Source: JADJXV01 sp964527785 (GTDB lineage: Bacteria; Bacteroidota; Ignavibacteria; Kapaibacteriales; UBA961). Taken from it: DNA of 53,598 nucleotides. The stretch lies in NCBI GenBank assembly GCA_964527785.1, contig CAZGNO010000021.1:1-53598 (forward strand). Reading direction: 5' to 3'. How positions within the stretch are numbered: position 1 is the stretch's first letter; every line of letters starts with the position of its first letter. Positions 1-9,077 of the stretch are shown here, in pieces. Position numbers and translations under genes: made by a program. Under the pieces are notes generated by a model. It worked only from the letters and a program-made list of their open reading frames with translations, was not told the origin of the DNA and searched no databases.

Positions 1-35
1 ATGTGTAAATTTGTTGTTGATAAGGTCTAATCAAT

Positions 36-55
36 ATAATCTTGCGTAACATCAG
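36..55. repeat. 20-bp dispersed repeat copy
   Basis: This 20-mer (ATAATCTTGCGTAACATCAG) is the exact reverse complement of 10716-10735. A near copy lies at 10935-10952. The two copies near 10.7-10.95 kb sit symmetrically inside a nested inverted-repeat element, so this isolated copy upstream of the first gene is probably a fragment of the same family. The match is seen directly; the family relationship is inferred. Confidence 0.6.
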
Positions 56-191
56 ATACTAATTTACCACATTGTATTACGAAATTTTGCAGTTAGATTC
101 CCAAAATTTTTCTATATTTTAAACCAAACCTACTTCTTCATTATCAGTAGTATCAATTATGTAATTAATTGTTCAATAATTTTGAAAAGTT

Positions 192-1421
192 ATGAAAACT
201 ACTCTACTTCTTGCTTCAATTATCCTTGTTGTATCCGCAACTGCTTTTGCTCAGAAAAACTGTGCAAATGATTCCACCGGTCTCATTCCACTCATTGATT
301 TGAACGGGAAATCATGGCGAGGTTTTACGGGAGGGCTTTACCCTGACGGTAGCAACAGCAGACCGGCATCCCATAAAAGCAAAGCTATGATCCAAGCGCA
401 AAGCGTCAAACCGCTTGATGCATCAGGAACGGTTTCACCTTCGGGAAAAATAGTATGGATTGGTGTGGGAGCATCAAACCCGCGTACCGAGTTTATGCGT
501 TTTTCCGCTCAAATGGATACGTTCTCGTTCAAAAACCCTACACTCAGACTTATCAATACGTGCATTGGAGGGCAAGGGGTTCAAAAGATGAACGGTAAAG
601 ATGATAACTATTGGAAACAGGCGGAAAACCAGTTAAGTGATTCAGGGCTTACAGCCAAGCAAGTACAAATTGCGTGGATAGAAACTGATAATACCCAAAC
701 GGGAGACACCACATTTCCCAATGCTCCGCAAATGCTCGGCAATGACTTCCGCACTCTACTTTCAACGATGAAAGAACTCTATCCGAATTTGAAATTATGT
801 TATCTAACTGCTCGAGCATATAGCGGCTATGCCGATGCTTCGGCAGGAGCAACTGCCGGAAAGGGATTGCTGTTCCCACGAGACTATCTCAATGGCTGGG
901 CTATTAAATGGTTGATTGAAAAGCAGATTAACGGAGAAAGTGGTTATGAATATGAAGGAGCGGCTGCCACGCTTCCTTTTGTAACATGGGGCACATACAA
1001 TTGGGCGGATGGTTCTGTAAAGCGTAGCGACGGACTTCAATGGCTCTGTGATTTGGATATAGGCGGCGACGGATTACACCTCAGTATAGCAGGTGAAATT
1101 AAATCAGGTGCCTTAATGTTTGATTATTTCACCAAAGACGAAACAACCCAAACATGGATAACGCAACAGAATGCTTCTGATGTGCAGGAAACAATTATGT
1201 CAAATGCCGATATTACGATTTTTCCAAATCCGGTGAGTGACGAACTCATTGTTCGGACAAGTATCGGAAATTCCGCAATGGTTGTCACTAATATTTTAGG
1301 TCAAATTGTATGGGCAGGAACTATCGGTAATGAGGTCAGAATAGATACACGTTCGTGGATTACAGGAATGTATTTGTTAAGAATCGGAGCAAGTACTTCA
1401 ACTGTTTCAGTATGCAAATAG
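192..1421 (+). CDS. Secreted SGNH-hydrolase-like protein with T9SS sorting domain
   Basis: The 409-residue protein starts with a clear signal peptide (about residues 1-20, cut after TAFA). The body resembles a widespread family of uncharacterised secreted Bacteroidota proteins with SGNH/GDSL-like features: a serine in GVGASNPRTEF (Ser95), a glycine-rich second block (IGGQG, about 125-129), and a late Asp-x-x-His in GDGLHLS (Asp293, His296) as in SGNH esterases. The usual GxND block is not obvious; WIETDN at about 162-167 may take its place. Residues 335-409 form a T9SS type A sorting domain with an IFPNP start and a final VCK. It is probably an exported esterase or carbohydrate deacylase; substrate unknown. 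Export and sorting are well supported, enzymatic activity less so. Confidence 0.8.
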   Translation: MKTTLLLASIILVVSATAFAQKNCANDSTGLIPLIDLNGKSWRGFTGGLYPDGSNSRPASHKSKAMIQAQSVKPLDASGTVSPSGKIVWIGVGASNPRTEFMRFSAQMDTFSFKNPTLRLINTCIGGQGVQKMNGKDDNYWKQAENQLSDSGLTAKQVQIAWIETDNTQTGDTTFPNAPQMLGNDFRTLLSTMKELYPNLKLCYLTARAYSGYADASAGATAGKGLLFPRDYLNGWAIKWLIEKQINGESGYEYEGAAATLPFVTWGTYNWADGSVKRSDGLQWLCDLDIGGDGLHLSIAGEIKSGALMFDYFTKDETTQTWITQQNASDVQETIMSNADITIFPNPVSDELIVRTSIGNSAMVVTNILGQIVWAGTIGNEVRIDTRSWITGMYLLRIGASTSTVSVCK

Positions 1422-1530
1422 ATTGTATAAATTTTGCAAATCTACGGTGAATATTTTTCGATGAATAGTAATTTCTGCTAATTTACTAAATTCGTATAAA
1501 TATTCTGTTTCTGACAAAACGGAGGCAATT

Positions 1531-3024
1531 ATGCGTTCATTTCTCAGTATTCTTCCAATATTTGTTTACATTTCTTGCACTGCTTTTGCTCAAGGAAATC
1601 TCAAGCCGGAATGGTATAAGCAAGAAGAAAGTTCAGTATCAAATGGGCATTCAGAAGCTTGGGGAATAGATGTTGATGCTTCGGGAGTATATTGGGCTGT
1701 AAGCAAGGAAACTAAATCAGGGGACGGGCTGGATATTTTATGCTACAAATTTGATGCAAGCGGAAGCTCATTATGGAATAATCCGGTTTTTATTGGCGGT
1801 GTAGGAGTTCAACACTGTTATGTTATTAATACATCAGATGACGCAGTATATATAGGTGGGCGAGAATGTCCGCTTTTTATAACCTCATGCGATATGATGC
1901 TTGCAAAAATTAATAAAGAATCCGGAACGTTATCATGGAAAAAAACACTCGACCATGCAGGGGGGTATGATGAGTTAGACGGCTTGGAGATTCGGGGTAA
2001 CCAGATATATACCGGCGGTTGGGCAAACACTTCGACTGAAGTCTATGATACAGATGCAGGATTTTGGAAACTCGATACTTCCGGCACAACCATCTGGAAG
2101 AATCATTGGGGAATATCAAAAGTTGCAGACCACCAAGACGGTCATTTTGTAGTGGATAATACCACTATTTACGCAGCAGGACTCCATAAAGGTACAGGTA
2201 TTGCCAATCTTCATGAAGGGCGGGCTTTTTTAGGAAAGTTTTCACTTAAAGACGGTTCCTTAATTGATTCGGTTACGTTTGGTAGCACCGGGTTATGGCT
2301 TAATTGGGATAATGCTTGGGGAATGACCTCCGACGGTGAATTTCTTTATCTTACCGGTGTCTCTACGCCTACTGCCGGTGACAATCAACTATTCATAGCA
2401 AAATTTGATAAAAATTTAAAGCAACAATGGCTGCATTATTGGGGTGGCTCAGGGACAGAAACGGCGAGAGCAATAGCTGCATTTGACGGAAAAGTTGTTG
2501 TCGGCGGGACGACAAACTCTTTGCAGTTTGCAACCGGTGGTAAATATGATATGCTGGTGTTGGAATTAGATACATCAGGGAATTTCCTGGGCTATAAAAC
2601 CTTCGGAGATGCTAAAGACAACGAAATCCGAGACCTTGCGGTCTATAACAACACACTCTATCTGAGTGGCACATCCGCAGATAATCTTTTTAGTTTGGAT
2701 GTGAAGAATCAAGAATCGTTTCTGATTAAAACACCTGTTTCTGATTTAACAAGTATTGATGAACCTTCAACCTTTCATTCAAAAAACCGGTGTTTCTATG
2801 AATCAAACGGGCTGTTACACTTTGATATGGAAACCGACGGGATTTTTCACTTGCAGATCTATGACTGTATGGGCAGAGCAGTTGCGTCTATTGATAAGGA
2901 TTTTCTACCTCAAGGTAAACAGTCAATTCCGCTTCCTATTCACAACCTTGAGACAGGAGTATATTATTGTTATGCCAAAACAAGCAATATTTCGGGTACC
3001 TGCCAGGTAGTTGTAATGCGCTAA
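1531..3024 (+). CDS. T9SS-sorted beta-propeller-like secreted protein
   Basis: The 497-residue protein begins with a signal peptide (cut near AFAQ) and is preceded by a good GGAGG ribosome-binding site. The body has repeated segments of about 50 residues with GGxxN/GGTTNS turns and alternating short strands (for example GGSGTETARAIAAFDG), typical of SBBP-type or PQQ-like beta-propellers. The last 80 or so residues form a T9SS sorting domain (LQIYDCMGRAV, GVYYCYAK, VVVMR). It lies 109 bp after the SGNH-like gene in the same direction. A hairpin shared with the convergent muiA-like gene ends transcription. No enzymatic motif was seen; a binding or scaffold role at the cell surface is an inference. 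Confidence 0.75.
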   Translation: MRSFLSILPIFVYISCTAFAQGNLKPEWYKQEESSVSNGHSEAWGIDVDASGVYWAVSKETKSGDGLDILCYKFDASGSSLWNNPVFIGGVGVQHCYVINTSDDAVYIGGRECPLFITSCDMMLAKINKESGTLSWKKTLDHAGGYDELDGLEIRGNQIYTGGWANTSTEVYDTDAGFWKLDTSGTTIWKNHWGISKVADHQDGHFVVDNTTIYAAGLHKGTGIANLHEGRAFLGKFSLKDGSLIDSVTFGSTGLWLNWDNAWGMTSDGEFLYLTGVSTPTAGDNQLFIAKFDKNLKQQWLHYWGGSGTETARAIAAFDGKVVVGGTTNSLQFATGGKYDMLVLELDTSGNFLGYKTFGDAKDNEIRDLAVYNNTLYLSGTSADNLFSLDVKNQESFLIKTPVSDLTSIDEPSTFHSKNRCFYESNGLLHFDMETDGIFHLQIYDCMGRAVASIDKDFLPQGKQSIPLPIHNLETGVYYCYAKTSNISGTCQVVVMR

Positions 3025-3038
3025 ATAAATAATTATAA

Positions 3039-3080
3039 GAAAACGGTCTGCCACGCAATAAGGTCGTGCAGACCGTTTTC
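3039..3080. terminator. Bidirectional intrinsic terminator
   Basis: A perfect 13-bp stem (3039-3051 with 3068-3080, GAAAACGGTCTGC and its complement) encloses a 16-nt loop between two convergent genes. The stem begins with A and ends with T residues, so it can act in both directions. Confidence 0.8.
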
Positions 3081-3155
3081 CATTATACAAAGTTATCACC
3101 GGAAAAATGTAGTGATAGATGTTCTTACAGTGAAACTGATAATGAATGCGGGTAA

Positions 3156-4841
3156 TTACCGTTCAATCCCAACGGCGCTGTAAGCTGAAGGGTATTCAAC
3201 AGTGTACTTTAAGCTCCACGTTTTCTTTTCGGTCGGTTTTACGATGTATTTCCAAGTTATCATTCCGTAGTTGTCCTTAACTGCTTCTTCATCCTTTGGC
3301 GACAGTAATTCTACAACCATTTTTTCTGATTGTGAAAGTGGAATATGGTCGTGAATTTCCACTGATGCATCATTTTTCCTGTTGTTTTGCAGCTTGAACT
3401 CATATTCATAGATAATCTTCTTATTTTTCGTAAACACACCGTTTGTTTCGTTTGTTCTGTTTACACGGGTACGCAGTATTTTAACGGCTTGGTCAACTCC
3501 CAGCGAAGTTGTAAATGTTTCTGTAGGAGACACGAGCGGCAGGGAAACCTGACTTACAAAATCACGGTCGCTGAAAATATTTGCATTTCCCGGCAGCAGA
3601 GGTAATTCTGATGTATTTTTAATAGTTGCACGAAGATAGACATTTGAAGAAAGTTTTGGGGTTGCACTATAGTCAAACGCAGTTGCAAACTTTAATTTAG
3701 AAACCATCACTTTATGTGCTTTCCCGTCTGAAAGTACTGTGGATTTTGTAGGAATATCGAATAATACCGAATAGTAATCCGACACTATGCTGGCTAGCGG
3801 TTCTGTAAGAGGTGAGAAAGAATCTTGTATATCCACTGAGTTTAATCTAGTAGCGTTTGAACTTGATGATCGCGTATTTATCCTAGAATTTGCACTAAGA
3901 GGCGCAGCGTCATACACCCTATTCCTATCTGTTTCTACTACCTGTTCTGTAGCATTGATATACCATGCCGATAGTCTTGGCTCGACTCCACCTATTTCCG
4001 GTCTGGCTGTAGAAAGTGTAATATCAACATCTTTCCAGTCTTCGCCGGTTGACTGGTTAATAATAGCTCTATAGTCAAGCTGTACTTCTTTAGCAGCTTT
4101 CATCACTCTCACATCATAGAGCGGTTGCCAACTAGCCCCTTGAATAACATAACTTACCGATATGCTTACGTCTCCTGCTTTTTCAACGTCTAAATCTACA
4201 ATGATATTCTTGACACTTTTTGCAATACCTCTGCTTGGGGATGTAATTTGCTTTTGAAGTGAATCAACCTTGGCTCGAACATCGGTTGACATCCGTTCAT
4301 ATTTCCGAAGTTCAGTAAAAAGACGGTTACCGTTGTTGTCCATGAAGCTCAAGAATTTTTGCCAGTCTTCGGTTGTGTGGCGGTTAATCGCTATATCATC
4401 ATTTGTAGCAATAGCTGTAGGGACTTTTATCTGTTCAATATAGTTACTTTGTTTGTTAATCAGGGTGATTTTGTCGGAATAATCTTGAAGCGTTTCCTGT
4501 AAATTTTTAATTCTGTCTTGTAATGTCTTTACACGTCTTTGCTCGACACTGTCCGGCGGTGGTGGGGTAGTTGCAGCATTTTCGACCTGTATGTCTAAAA
4601 TTGCTGCACCGGCACTCTCTCCCGATACACGAATAGTATTATCAAGTATTCCTATCGGCAACCCGCTAAAAACCACACTTTGAGTACCGGATGGGAGCGA
4701 AATATTCCCGCTGCGGGTAACAAGCGCACGATCGTAGTAAACTGTAACAGCATCCACTTTTGATGATAGTATCCTTGGTTCGGCGGCGTAAACAGTGGTG
4801 CTGATAAGCACCAAACAATGGAAATAGATATACTTTTTCAT
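3156..4841 (-). CDS. MuiA-family DUF4139/DUF4140 protein
   Basis: The 561-residue protein has a signal peptide (cut near VYAAEP). An N-terminal DUF4140 domain follows (about 28-120, VDAVTVYYDRALVTRSG), then a charged coiled-coil (about 105-205), then a C-terminal DUF4139 domain (about 215-555, with SVSYVIQGASWQPLYDVR and the closing WSLKYTVEYP). This is the architecture of the mucoidy-inhibitor MuiA family, whose biochemical role is unknown. Length is normal for the family. It is the last of three minus-strand genes, but a hairpin at 4926-4967 separates it from the TPR gene, so it probably has its own promoter. Confidence 0.85.
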   Translation of the reverse strand: MKKYIYFHCLVLISTTVYAAEPRILSSKVDAVTVYYDRALVTRSGNISLPSGTQSVVFSGLPIGILDNTIRVSGESAGAAILDIQVENAATTPPPPDSVEQRRVKTLQDRIKNLQETLQDYSDKITLINKQSNYIEQIKVPTAIATNDDIAINRHTTEDWQKFLSFMDNNGNRLFTELRKYERMSTDVRAKVDSLQKQITSPSRGIAKSVKNIIVDLDVEKAGDVSISVSYVIQGASWQPLYDVRVMKAAKEVQLDYRAIINQSTGEDWKDVDITLSTARPEIGGVEPRLSAWYINATEQVVETDRNRVYDAAPLSANSRINTRSSSSNATRLNSVDIQDSFSPLTEPLASIVSDYYSVLFDIPTKSTVLSDGKAHKVMVSKLKFATAFDYSATPKLSSNVYLRATIKNTSELPLLPGNANIFSDRDFVSQVSLPLVSPTETFTTSLGVDQAVKILRTRVNRTNETNGVFTKNKKIIYEYEFKLQNNRKNDASVEIHDHIPLSQSEKMVVELLSPKDEEAVKDNYGMITWKYIVKPTEKKTWSLKYTVEYPSAYSAVGIER

Positions 4842-4925
4842 AATAAATCTCCAAAAAAAGGAATGGAAAACTTCACTGCATTCTCACACTATAGAGCGAC
4901 ATTGAAACGAATTGGTTACAACGAC

Positions 4926-4967
4926 AATGCCCCGTTCTGCAAAATTTATTGTTACAGACGGGGCATT
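4926..4967 (-). terminator. Hairpin terminator after the TPR gene
   Basis: AATGCCCCGT at 4926-4935 pairs with ACGGGGCATT at 4958-4967, extended inward by a CTG/CAG pairing after one bulge. It lies just beyond the stop codon of the minus-strand TPR gene. No strong U-run follows, so efficiency is uncertain. Confidence 0.6.
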
Positions 4968-4987
4968 GATTAATGATTTTAAACAGG

Positions 4988-6028
4988 TTACATTTTTTCA
5001 ATCATTGCTTTTCCTTCCGGTGAATTTTCGACACCGGTTTTTTCCCATGGTTTGAGTTTACTATATGCAGATCTAAATAGTGATAGCGCTTCATCGTGCT
5101 TGCCGATACGATATAAAAATATTGAAAGATTGATTCTGCCGAAGTTGTAGTCCGGGTTTGCAATCGGGATTTCTCTCATGATTTCTTCTGCAAGCTCAAT
5201 TTTTTCCTGTTTTTCATAGATTTTAGCAACGTGGATTCTAGCCCGAACAAAACTTGGCTTTGCACCGACTGCACGGTTTAGCCATATAATTGCGCGATCA
5301 AGGTCTTCGAGCTTTTCATAAGCAATGGCAAGAGCCAGCATTGTTGTTTCTTCATCAGGGAAATCACGTAGAATACCGAGAGCGACTTCCTTAACCTTTT
5401 CCCAATTTTTCGTCACTTGAAAAACCTGAAGCTCAAGAGCACGGTTACCATACGATTCAGGTGATGATTTAATCAGATTCTTTACATGAGGAAGAACATC
5501 ACGTTCGAGATTAATATCAGGTTTTTGAGAGATCATCCAGCACATCGAGGAGCAGTAGGAGTCCAGACCCTTTGGAGTGGCACCTACGGGCACCATAGTA
5601 ATTGTTCTTTGGTATAAATCATAGCTCTCGTCAGTTAAACCCCGCCAAAGCAAACTGCCTGCAAGTGTGAATTGTACAGAAATATCATCAGAAGATTTTA
5701 CTTCTTCAATGAGAAGCGTTGCAATAGAATCATCTTCTTGGATAGCAACATACGACGCTTTAAGTATATCTGAGTTCGTAGCTTCGATACCTTCTACAAA
5801 AGTTTTTTCGCCTTCTTCGGCATGATTTACCGAATCTCGGAAATATGCAAAAGCAAGTGGTGTATATGGTTCGGGATTTTCAGGAGCGAGCTCTATTGCT
5901 CTTTCTAAAAAAGTCCGTGCCTCCTGAAGCCGCGTGCGTGATTCAAGTTCTGTACCAATCTGAACGAGACGTTCAGGTTCGTTCCAATGCGAATAACCGT
6001 CGCGAATGAGATGTGTAAGTAGTTTCAT
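4988..6028 (-). CDS. Tetratricopeptide repeat protein
   Basis: The 346-residue protein has no signal peptide or membrane segment and is built mostly from TPR-like helix pairs. Examples are LERAIELAPENPEPYTPLAFAYF (about 42-64), the segment ALAIAYEKLEDLDRAIIWLN (about 231-250) and YRIGKHDEALSLFRSAYSKL (about 307-326). It is therefore a cytoplasmic protein-interaction scaffold with unknown partner. It lies about 50 bp downstream of the 3-hydroxybutyryl-CoA dehydrogenase gene on the same strand and could be co-transcribed with it, though nothing else links their functions. Confidence 0.8.
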   Translation of the reverse strand: MKLLTHLIRDGYSHWNEPERLVQIGTELESRTRLQEARTFLERAIELAPENPEPYTPLAFAYFRDSVNHAEEGEKTFVEGIEATNSDILKASYVAIQEDDSIATLLIEEVKSSDDISVQFTLAGSLLWRGLTDESYDLYQRTITMVPVGATPKGLDSYCSSMCWMISQKPDINLERDVLPHVKNLIKSSPESYGNRALELQVFQVTKNWEKVKEVALGILRDFPDEETTMLALAIAYEKLEDLDRAIIWLNRAVGAKPSFVRARIHVAKIYEKQEKIELAEEIMREIPIANPDYNFGRINLSIFLYRIGKHDEALSLFRSAYSKLKPWEKTGVENSPEGKAMIEKM

Positions 6029-6081
6029 AGATATAGTATAATGTTATTAAAACAGTTTTGGGAACTATTGGATTAATGAAA

Positions 6082-6936
6082 TTATGCATAAGAAAAGAAC
6101 CCTTTGCCTGATTTCCGGCCTAGACATCCTGCAGCAACCATCTTACGGAGGAGCGGGCAAGCGCGATATTTGTCATCGCCCAATCCTTTATGAAGCACTT
6201 CCATAATCGAAAGGCATACGTCAAGTCCAATAAAATCGGCAAGCGTAAGCGGTCCCATCGGATGATTCATTCCAAGTTTCATGACGGTATCAATATCCTC
6301 AGCAGTAGCCACACCCTCCATCAAACAGAAAACCGCCTCATTAATCATCGGCATAAGGATACGGTTGGAGATAAAGCCGGGGTAATCATGTACACTTACG
6401 GGAGTTTTTTGGAGGTGTTTAGCAAGTTCCTCGATAATTGAATATGTTTCGTCGCTTGTAGAAAACCCGCGAATGATTTCGCACAGTTTCATAAGCGGAA
6501 CCGGATTGAAAAAGTGCATTCCGATAAACTTATCAGGTCGTGAAGTGACTGATGCAATAGAGGTTACAGAAATTGAACTCGTATTGCTTGCAAAGATTGT
6601 CTCGGGCTTGCAAATTGTATCCACAAGTTTGAAGAGCGACGTTTTAATATCAAAATTCTCGCTCGCTGCTTCGATAATTAAATCTGCGTTTACGGCTGCT
6701 TCCTCTAGGTTAACCGAAGGTGTAATTCTCGTTAAAGTGTCTGATTTTGTATTTTCGTCAATAATTGCTTTTTTGACCTGGCGGCTCAGATTTTGTTCGA
6801 TAGTGGTTAGTCCGCGATGTAATGATTCGGTATTAACATCAACTAATGTAACAGTATAGCCAAATTGAGCAAACGTGTGGGCAATGCCATTACCCATCGT
6901 TCCTGCACCAATAACAACAACATTCTCGATAGCCAT
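6082..6936 (-). CDS. hbd: 3-hydroxybutyryl-CoA dehydrogenase
   Basis: The enzyme oxidises (S)-3-hydroxyacyl-CoA with NAD(P)+ in fatty-acid or butyrate metabolism. The start at 6936 gives 284 residues, the normal length, and places the dinucleotide motif GAGTMGNG at residues 10-17. An AGGA motif lies just upstream. A start 20 codons further out would add an untypical hydrophobic stretch. Family marks include IIEAASENFDIK, FASNTSS, the catalytic-His region MHFFNPVPLMKL, the YPGFISNRILMP helix and the C-terminal SGKGFF. A Bacteroidota-type promoter (TTG-N19-TAATTTTG) lies about 60 nt upstream. Confidence 0.93.
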   Translation of the reverse strand: MAIENVVVIGAGTMGNGIAHTFAQFGYTVTLVDVNTESLHRGLTTIEQNLSRQVKKAIIDENTKSDTLTRITPSVNLEEAAVNADLIIEAASENFDIKTSLFKLVDTICKPETIFASNTSSISVTSIASVTSRPDKFIGMHFFNPVPLMKLCEIIRGFSTSDETYSIIEELAKHLQKTPVSVHDYPGFISNRILMPMINEAVFCLMEGVATAEDIDTVMKLGMNHPMGPLTLADFIGLDVCLSIMEVLHKGLGDDKYRACPLLRKMVAAGCLGRKSGKGFFSYA

Positions 6937-6995
6937 AAATTTCCTTGAAAAAATAGAAAAAAAGAGAAAGATTCGTAACGCAAAATTTGTTACCA

Positions 6996-7025
6996 CAAAA
7001 TTACGAAATAAGCAACTCTATGCAA
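6996..7025 (-). promoter_or_regulatory. Bacteroidota-type promoter of hbd
   Basis: Read on the minus strand, TTG (7025-7023) is followed after 19 nt by TAATTTTG (7003-6996), matching the TTG/TAnnTTTG pattern of Bacteroidota primary sigma promoters. The predicted transcript would have a leader of about 50 nt. The rest of the 350-bp gap 6937-7286 holds only AT-rich divergent-promoter sequence, including a TATTTTTG at 7232-7239 facing the next plus-strand gene. Confidence 0.5.
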
Positions 7026-7286
7026 TTCAGGAAGTGTCGTTTGATCATATTTTTCAAAAGATAATTCGAAAACATACTACGGATAAAAAGATAAAACAAA
7101 TGATTCAGTAAGGGTGGTTCGTTGCCGATGGTCAGTAACAAAGAGCTACCGCATTATTGTTATACAACAATGGCAAATGTGAAAAGATATTTTTATTTTC
7201 TGAAAAAAACCGAAAAGCATAGCAAACACCGTATTTTTGTAGCTGATAATAGTTAATTATTTGAACAAACCAACCGATATAATAAT

Positions 7287-7616
7287 ATGAAAATCCCATT
7301 ATCAAAACTTGCCCATGCTCGAAGCGGTGACAAAGGCGATGCTGCCAATTGCGGAGTGATTGCTTACCGCAAAGAATGGTATCCATTGCTAAGTGAAATT
7401 TTAACTACAGAACGTGTTAAAAAACATTTTGAGGGAATCTGTCTCGGTGAAGTGGAGCGATTCGAAATGCCAAATTTATGGGCAATTAATTTCCTGATGC
7501 ACAACACTCTGGGCGGCGGCGGTACAGTTTCACTGAAATTAGATGCGCAAGGAAAGACAATCGCAACTGCAATGCTCTTGATGGAAGTGGAAGTACCCGA
7601 CACTCTGTTCAATTAA
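7287..7616 (+). CDS. Stand-alone AtuA-like C-terminal (ferredoxin-fold) domain protein
   Basis: This 109-residue protein matches the C-terminal domain normally found at the end of AtuA/DUF1446 proteins: LAHARSGDKGDAANCGVIAY near the N-terminus, VKKHFEGI, VERFEMPNLWAINFLMH and LGGGGTVSLKLDAQGK. In AtuA-type systems of acyclic-terpene and acyl-CoA catabolism this domain follows a large N-terminal domain, or is encoded as a small partner gene. No N-terminal AtuA part is present here. It is followed after 3 bp by an alpha/beta hydrolase gene, which suggests one transcript. Domain recognition is firm; function is unknown. Confidence 0.8.
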   Translation: MKIPLSKLAHARSGDKGDAANCGVIAYRKEWYPLLSEILTTERVKKHFEGICLGEVERFEMPNLWAINFLMHNTLGGGGTVSLKLDAQGKTIATAMLLMEVEVPDTLFN

Positions 7617-7619
7617 TCT

Positions 7620-8456
7620 ATGGAAGAAATCAGTCTTCGATCCGCTCAATTCATCAGTCCGAGCGCGAAACCGATTGTAGCCGATATTCGTTCGATAGAT
7701 GACGGGCGACCTAAGCCGGTTGTATTAGTGTTGCATGGATTTAAGGCATTCAAAGATTGGGGTTTTTTTCCGTATGTCTGTACTGAATTGGCGCGACGGG
7801 GTGCAATCAGTGTCTGTATCAATTTTTCTCTGAACGGTTATGTGGTTGGTTCGGACAAAGTAGAGCGTCCCGACGACTTCGCACATAACACCATCTCATT
7901 GGAAATTGAGGAAGTTCGGTTGACAGTGAGAAAAATACTTGACAAATCGCTCCCGGGATTGTCGAATTGGAATGGCAAGATTTTTCTACTCGGACATTCT
8001 CGCGGAGGGGGACTAGCCCTTCTTTCAGCTGTAATTGAACGTAATAGTATTCAAAAGGTGGTAGTTTGGAATTCAGTCGGAACTTTTGAGCGGTTTACCG
8101 AACGCCAAAAAAGACTTTGGAGGGAAACAGGAACATTCCAAGTAGAAAATTCGCGCACACACCAAACCCTTGGCATGAATCTTGACTTCCTTTTGGACAT
8201 AGAAAGCCATTCAGAAGAATTTTCTTTGCTTACAGCTGCCAAAGAGCTTGACTCTTCACTTCTGATTATTCACGGAGAACAAGATATGACTGTTCCCGTG
8301 CGTGAAGGAAAAAAACTGGGAGAGCAAGGAAGCGGTATTCAACTTCAAATAATACCTGCCACAGGGCACAAATTTGGTATAGACCATCCCTTTGAGCAAG
8401 AGTCTGTGGCTCTAAGCACTGCTTTGGATTATACGTGTAGATTTTTAGGTTTGTAA
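7620..8456 (+). CDS. Alpha/beta hydrolase (dienelactone-hydrolase-like)
   Basis: The 278-residue cytoplasmic protein has the alpha/beta-hydrolase landmarks. The oxyanion strand VVLVLHGFKAFKDWGFFPY is at about 35-53. The nucleophile elbow GHSRGG is near residues 123-128, with Ser as nucleophile. A late acid region LLIIHGEQDMTVPV and a final His in ATGHKFGIDHPF complete the triad. It probably hydrolyses a small ester or thioester. The gene starts 3 bp after the AtuA-domain gene, so the two are very likely co-transcribed. No lid insertion or signal peptide was seen. Confidence 0.85.
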   Translation: MEEISLRSAQFISPSAKPIVADIRSIDDGRPKPVVLVLHGFKAFKDWGFFPYVCTELARRGAISVCINFSLNGYVVGSDKVERPDDFAHNTISLEIEEVRLTVRKILDKSLPGLSNWNGKIFLLGHSRGGGLALLSAVIERNSIQKVVVWNSVGTFERFTERQKRLWRETGTFQVENSRTHQTLGMNLDFLLDIESHSEEFSLLTAAKELDSSLLIIHGEQDMTVPVREGKKLGEQGSGIQLQIIPATGHKFGIDHPFEQESVALSTALDYTCRFLGL

Positions 8457-8477
8457 ATTCGGTTATATTATTTAGCT

Positions 8478-8882
8478 ATGAAACGCGCACCATTTTTTCT
8501 TGTTGTGTTACTGCTTGCCGGCTGTGAACTGTTTACAGTGGGTAGTCGTAAACCGCAAGTACAGGAAGTAAACCAGCGTTCATCCGTTGGGGCGGTATAT
8601 TTATTCAAAGCCGAACTGGACAGTAATAATGCTTCCGCTGCCACAGAAGTTTTAGCTCGCTCGAACGGTAATCCTCTCCTGGCTATCGAAAAGTATGAAC
8701 TCTTTGACGAAATGAATCGCATCGGTCGTCTTATTGCCAAAAAGCCAATTACCCTTACCCGTACCGACACCCTCTCTACTACAATGCAACGCGTCAAATT
8801 AGAATTTGACTATATGAAAAATATTACATTTACCACCCAAAAAATTGCAGACGCGTGGTTTATTGTAGATATTGCCGAGTAA
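8478..8882 (+). CDS. Small hypothetical lipoprotein
   Basis: The 134-residue product has a short lipoprotein signal: Lys-Arg, a hydrophobic run, then the lipobox LLAGC with Cys15. The mature part is about 120 residues with no recognised family. It looks like a compact alpha/beta fold resembling small DUF4878/NTF2-like lipoproteins (AIEKYELFDEMNRIGRLI, then paired strands ending AWFIVDIAE), but this similarity is only an impression. It lies 21 bp after the hydrolase gene on the same strand and may belong to that operon. Confidence 0.7.
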   Translation: MKRAPFFLVVLLLAGCELFTVGSRKPQVQEVNQRSSVGAVYLFKAELDSNNASAATEVLARSNGNPLLAIEKYELFDEMNRIGRLIAKKPITLTRTDTLSTTMQRVKLEFDYMKNITFTTQKIADAWFIVDIAE

Positions 8883-9077
8883 AACAGCCGCGTAGCCCCC
8901 TCTTTAAACAAAATGATTTTCCGTTTTGTTCTTATACTTATTTTCCTGCTCTATAATTTTCCTGATATTACCGATAATTATTTTAGCAATAAAATTGAGA
9001 TTTTTTAAGTCCTTTTGCGTATTTTTTTCGTACTATAAGTGGTAGCGAAAGGAATATTGATTTTTAGAATAATCAAT

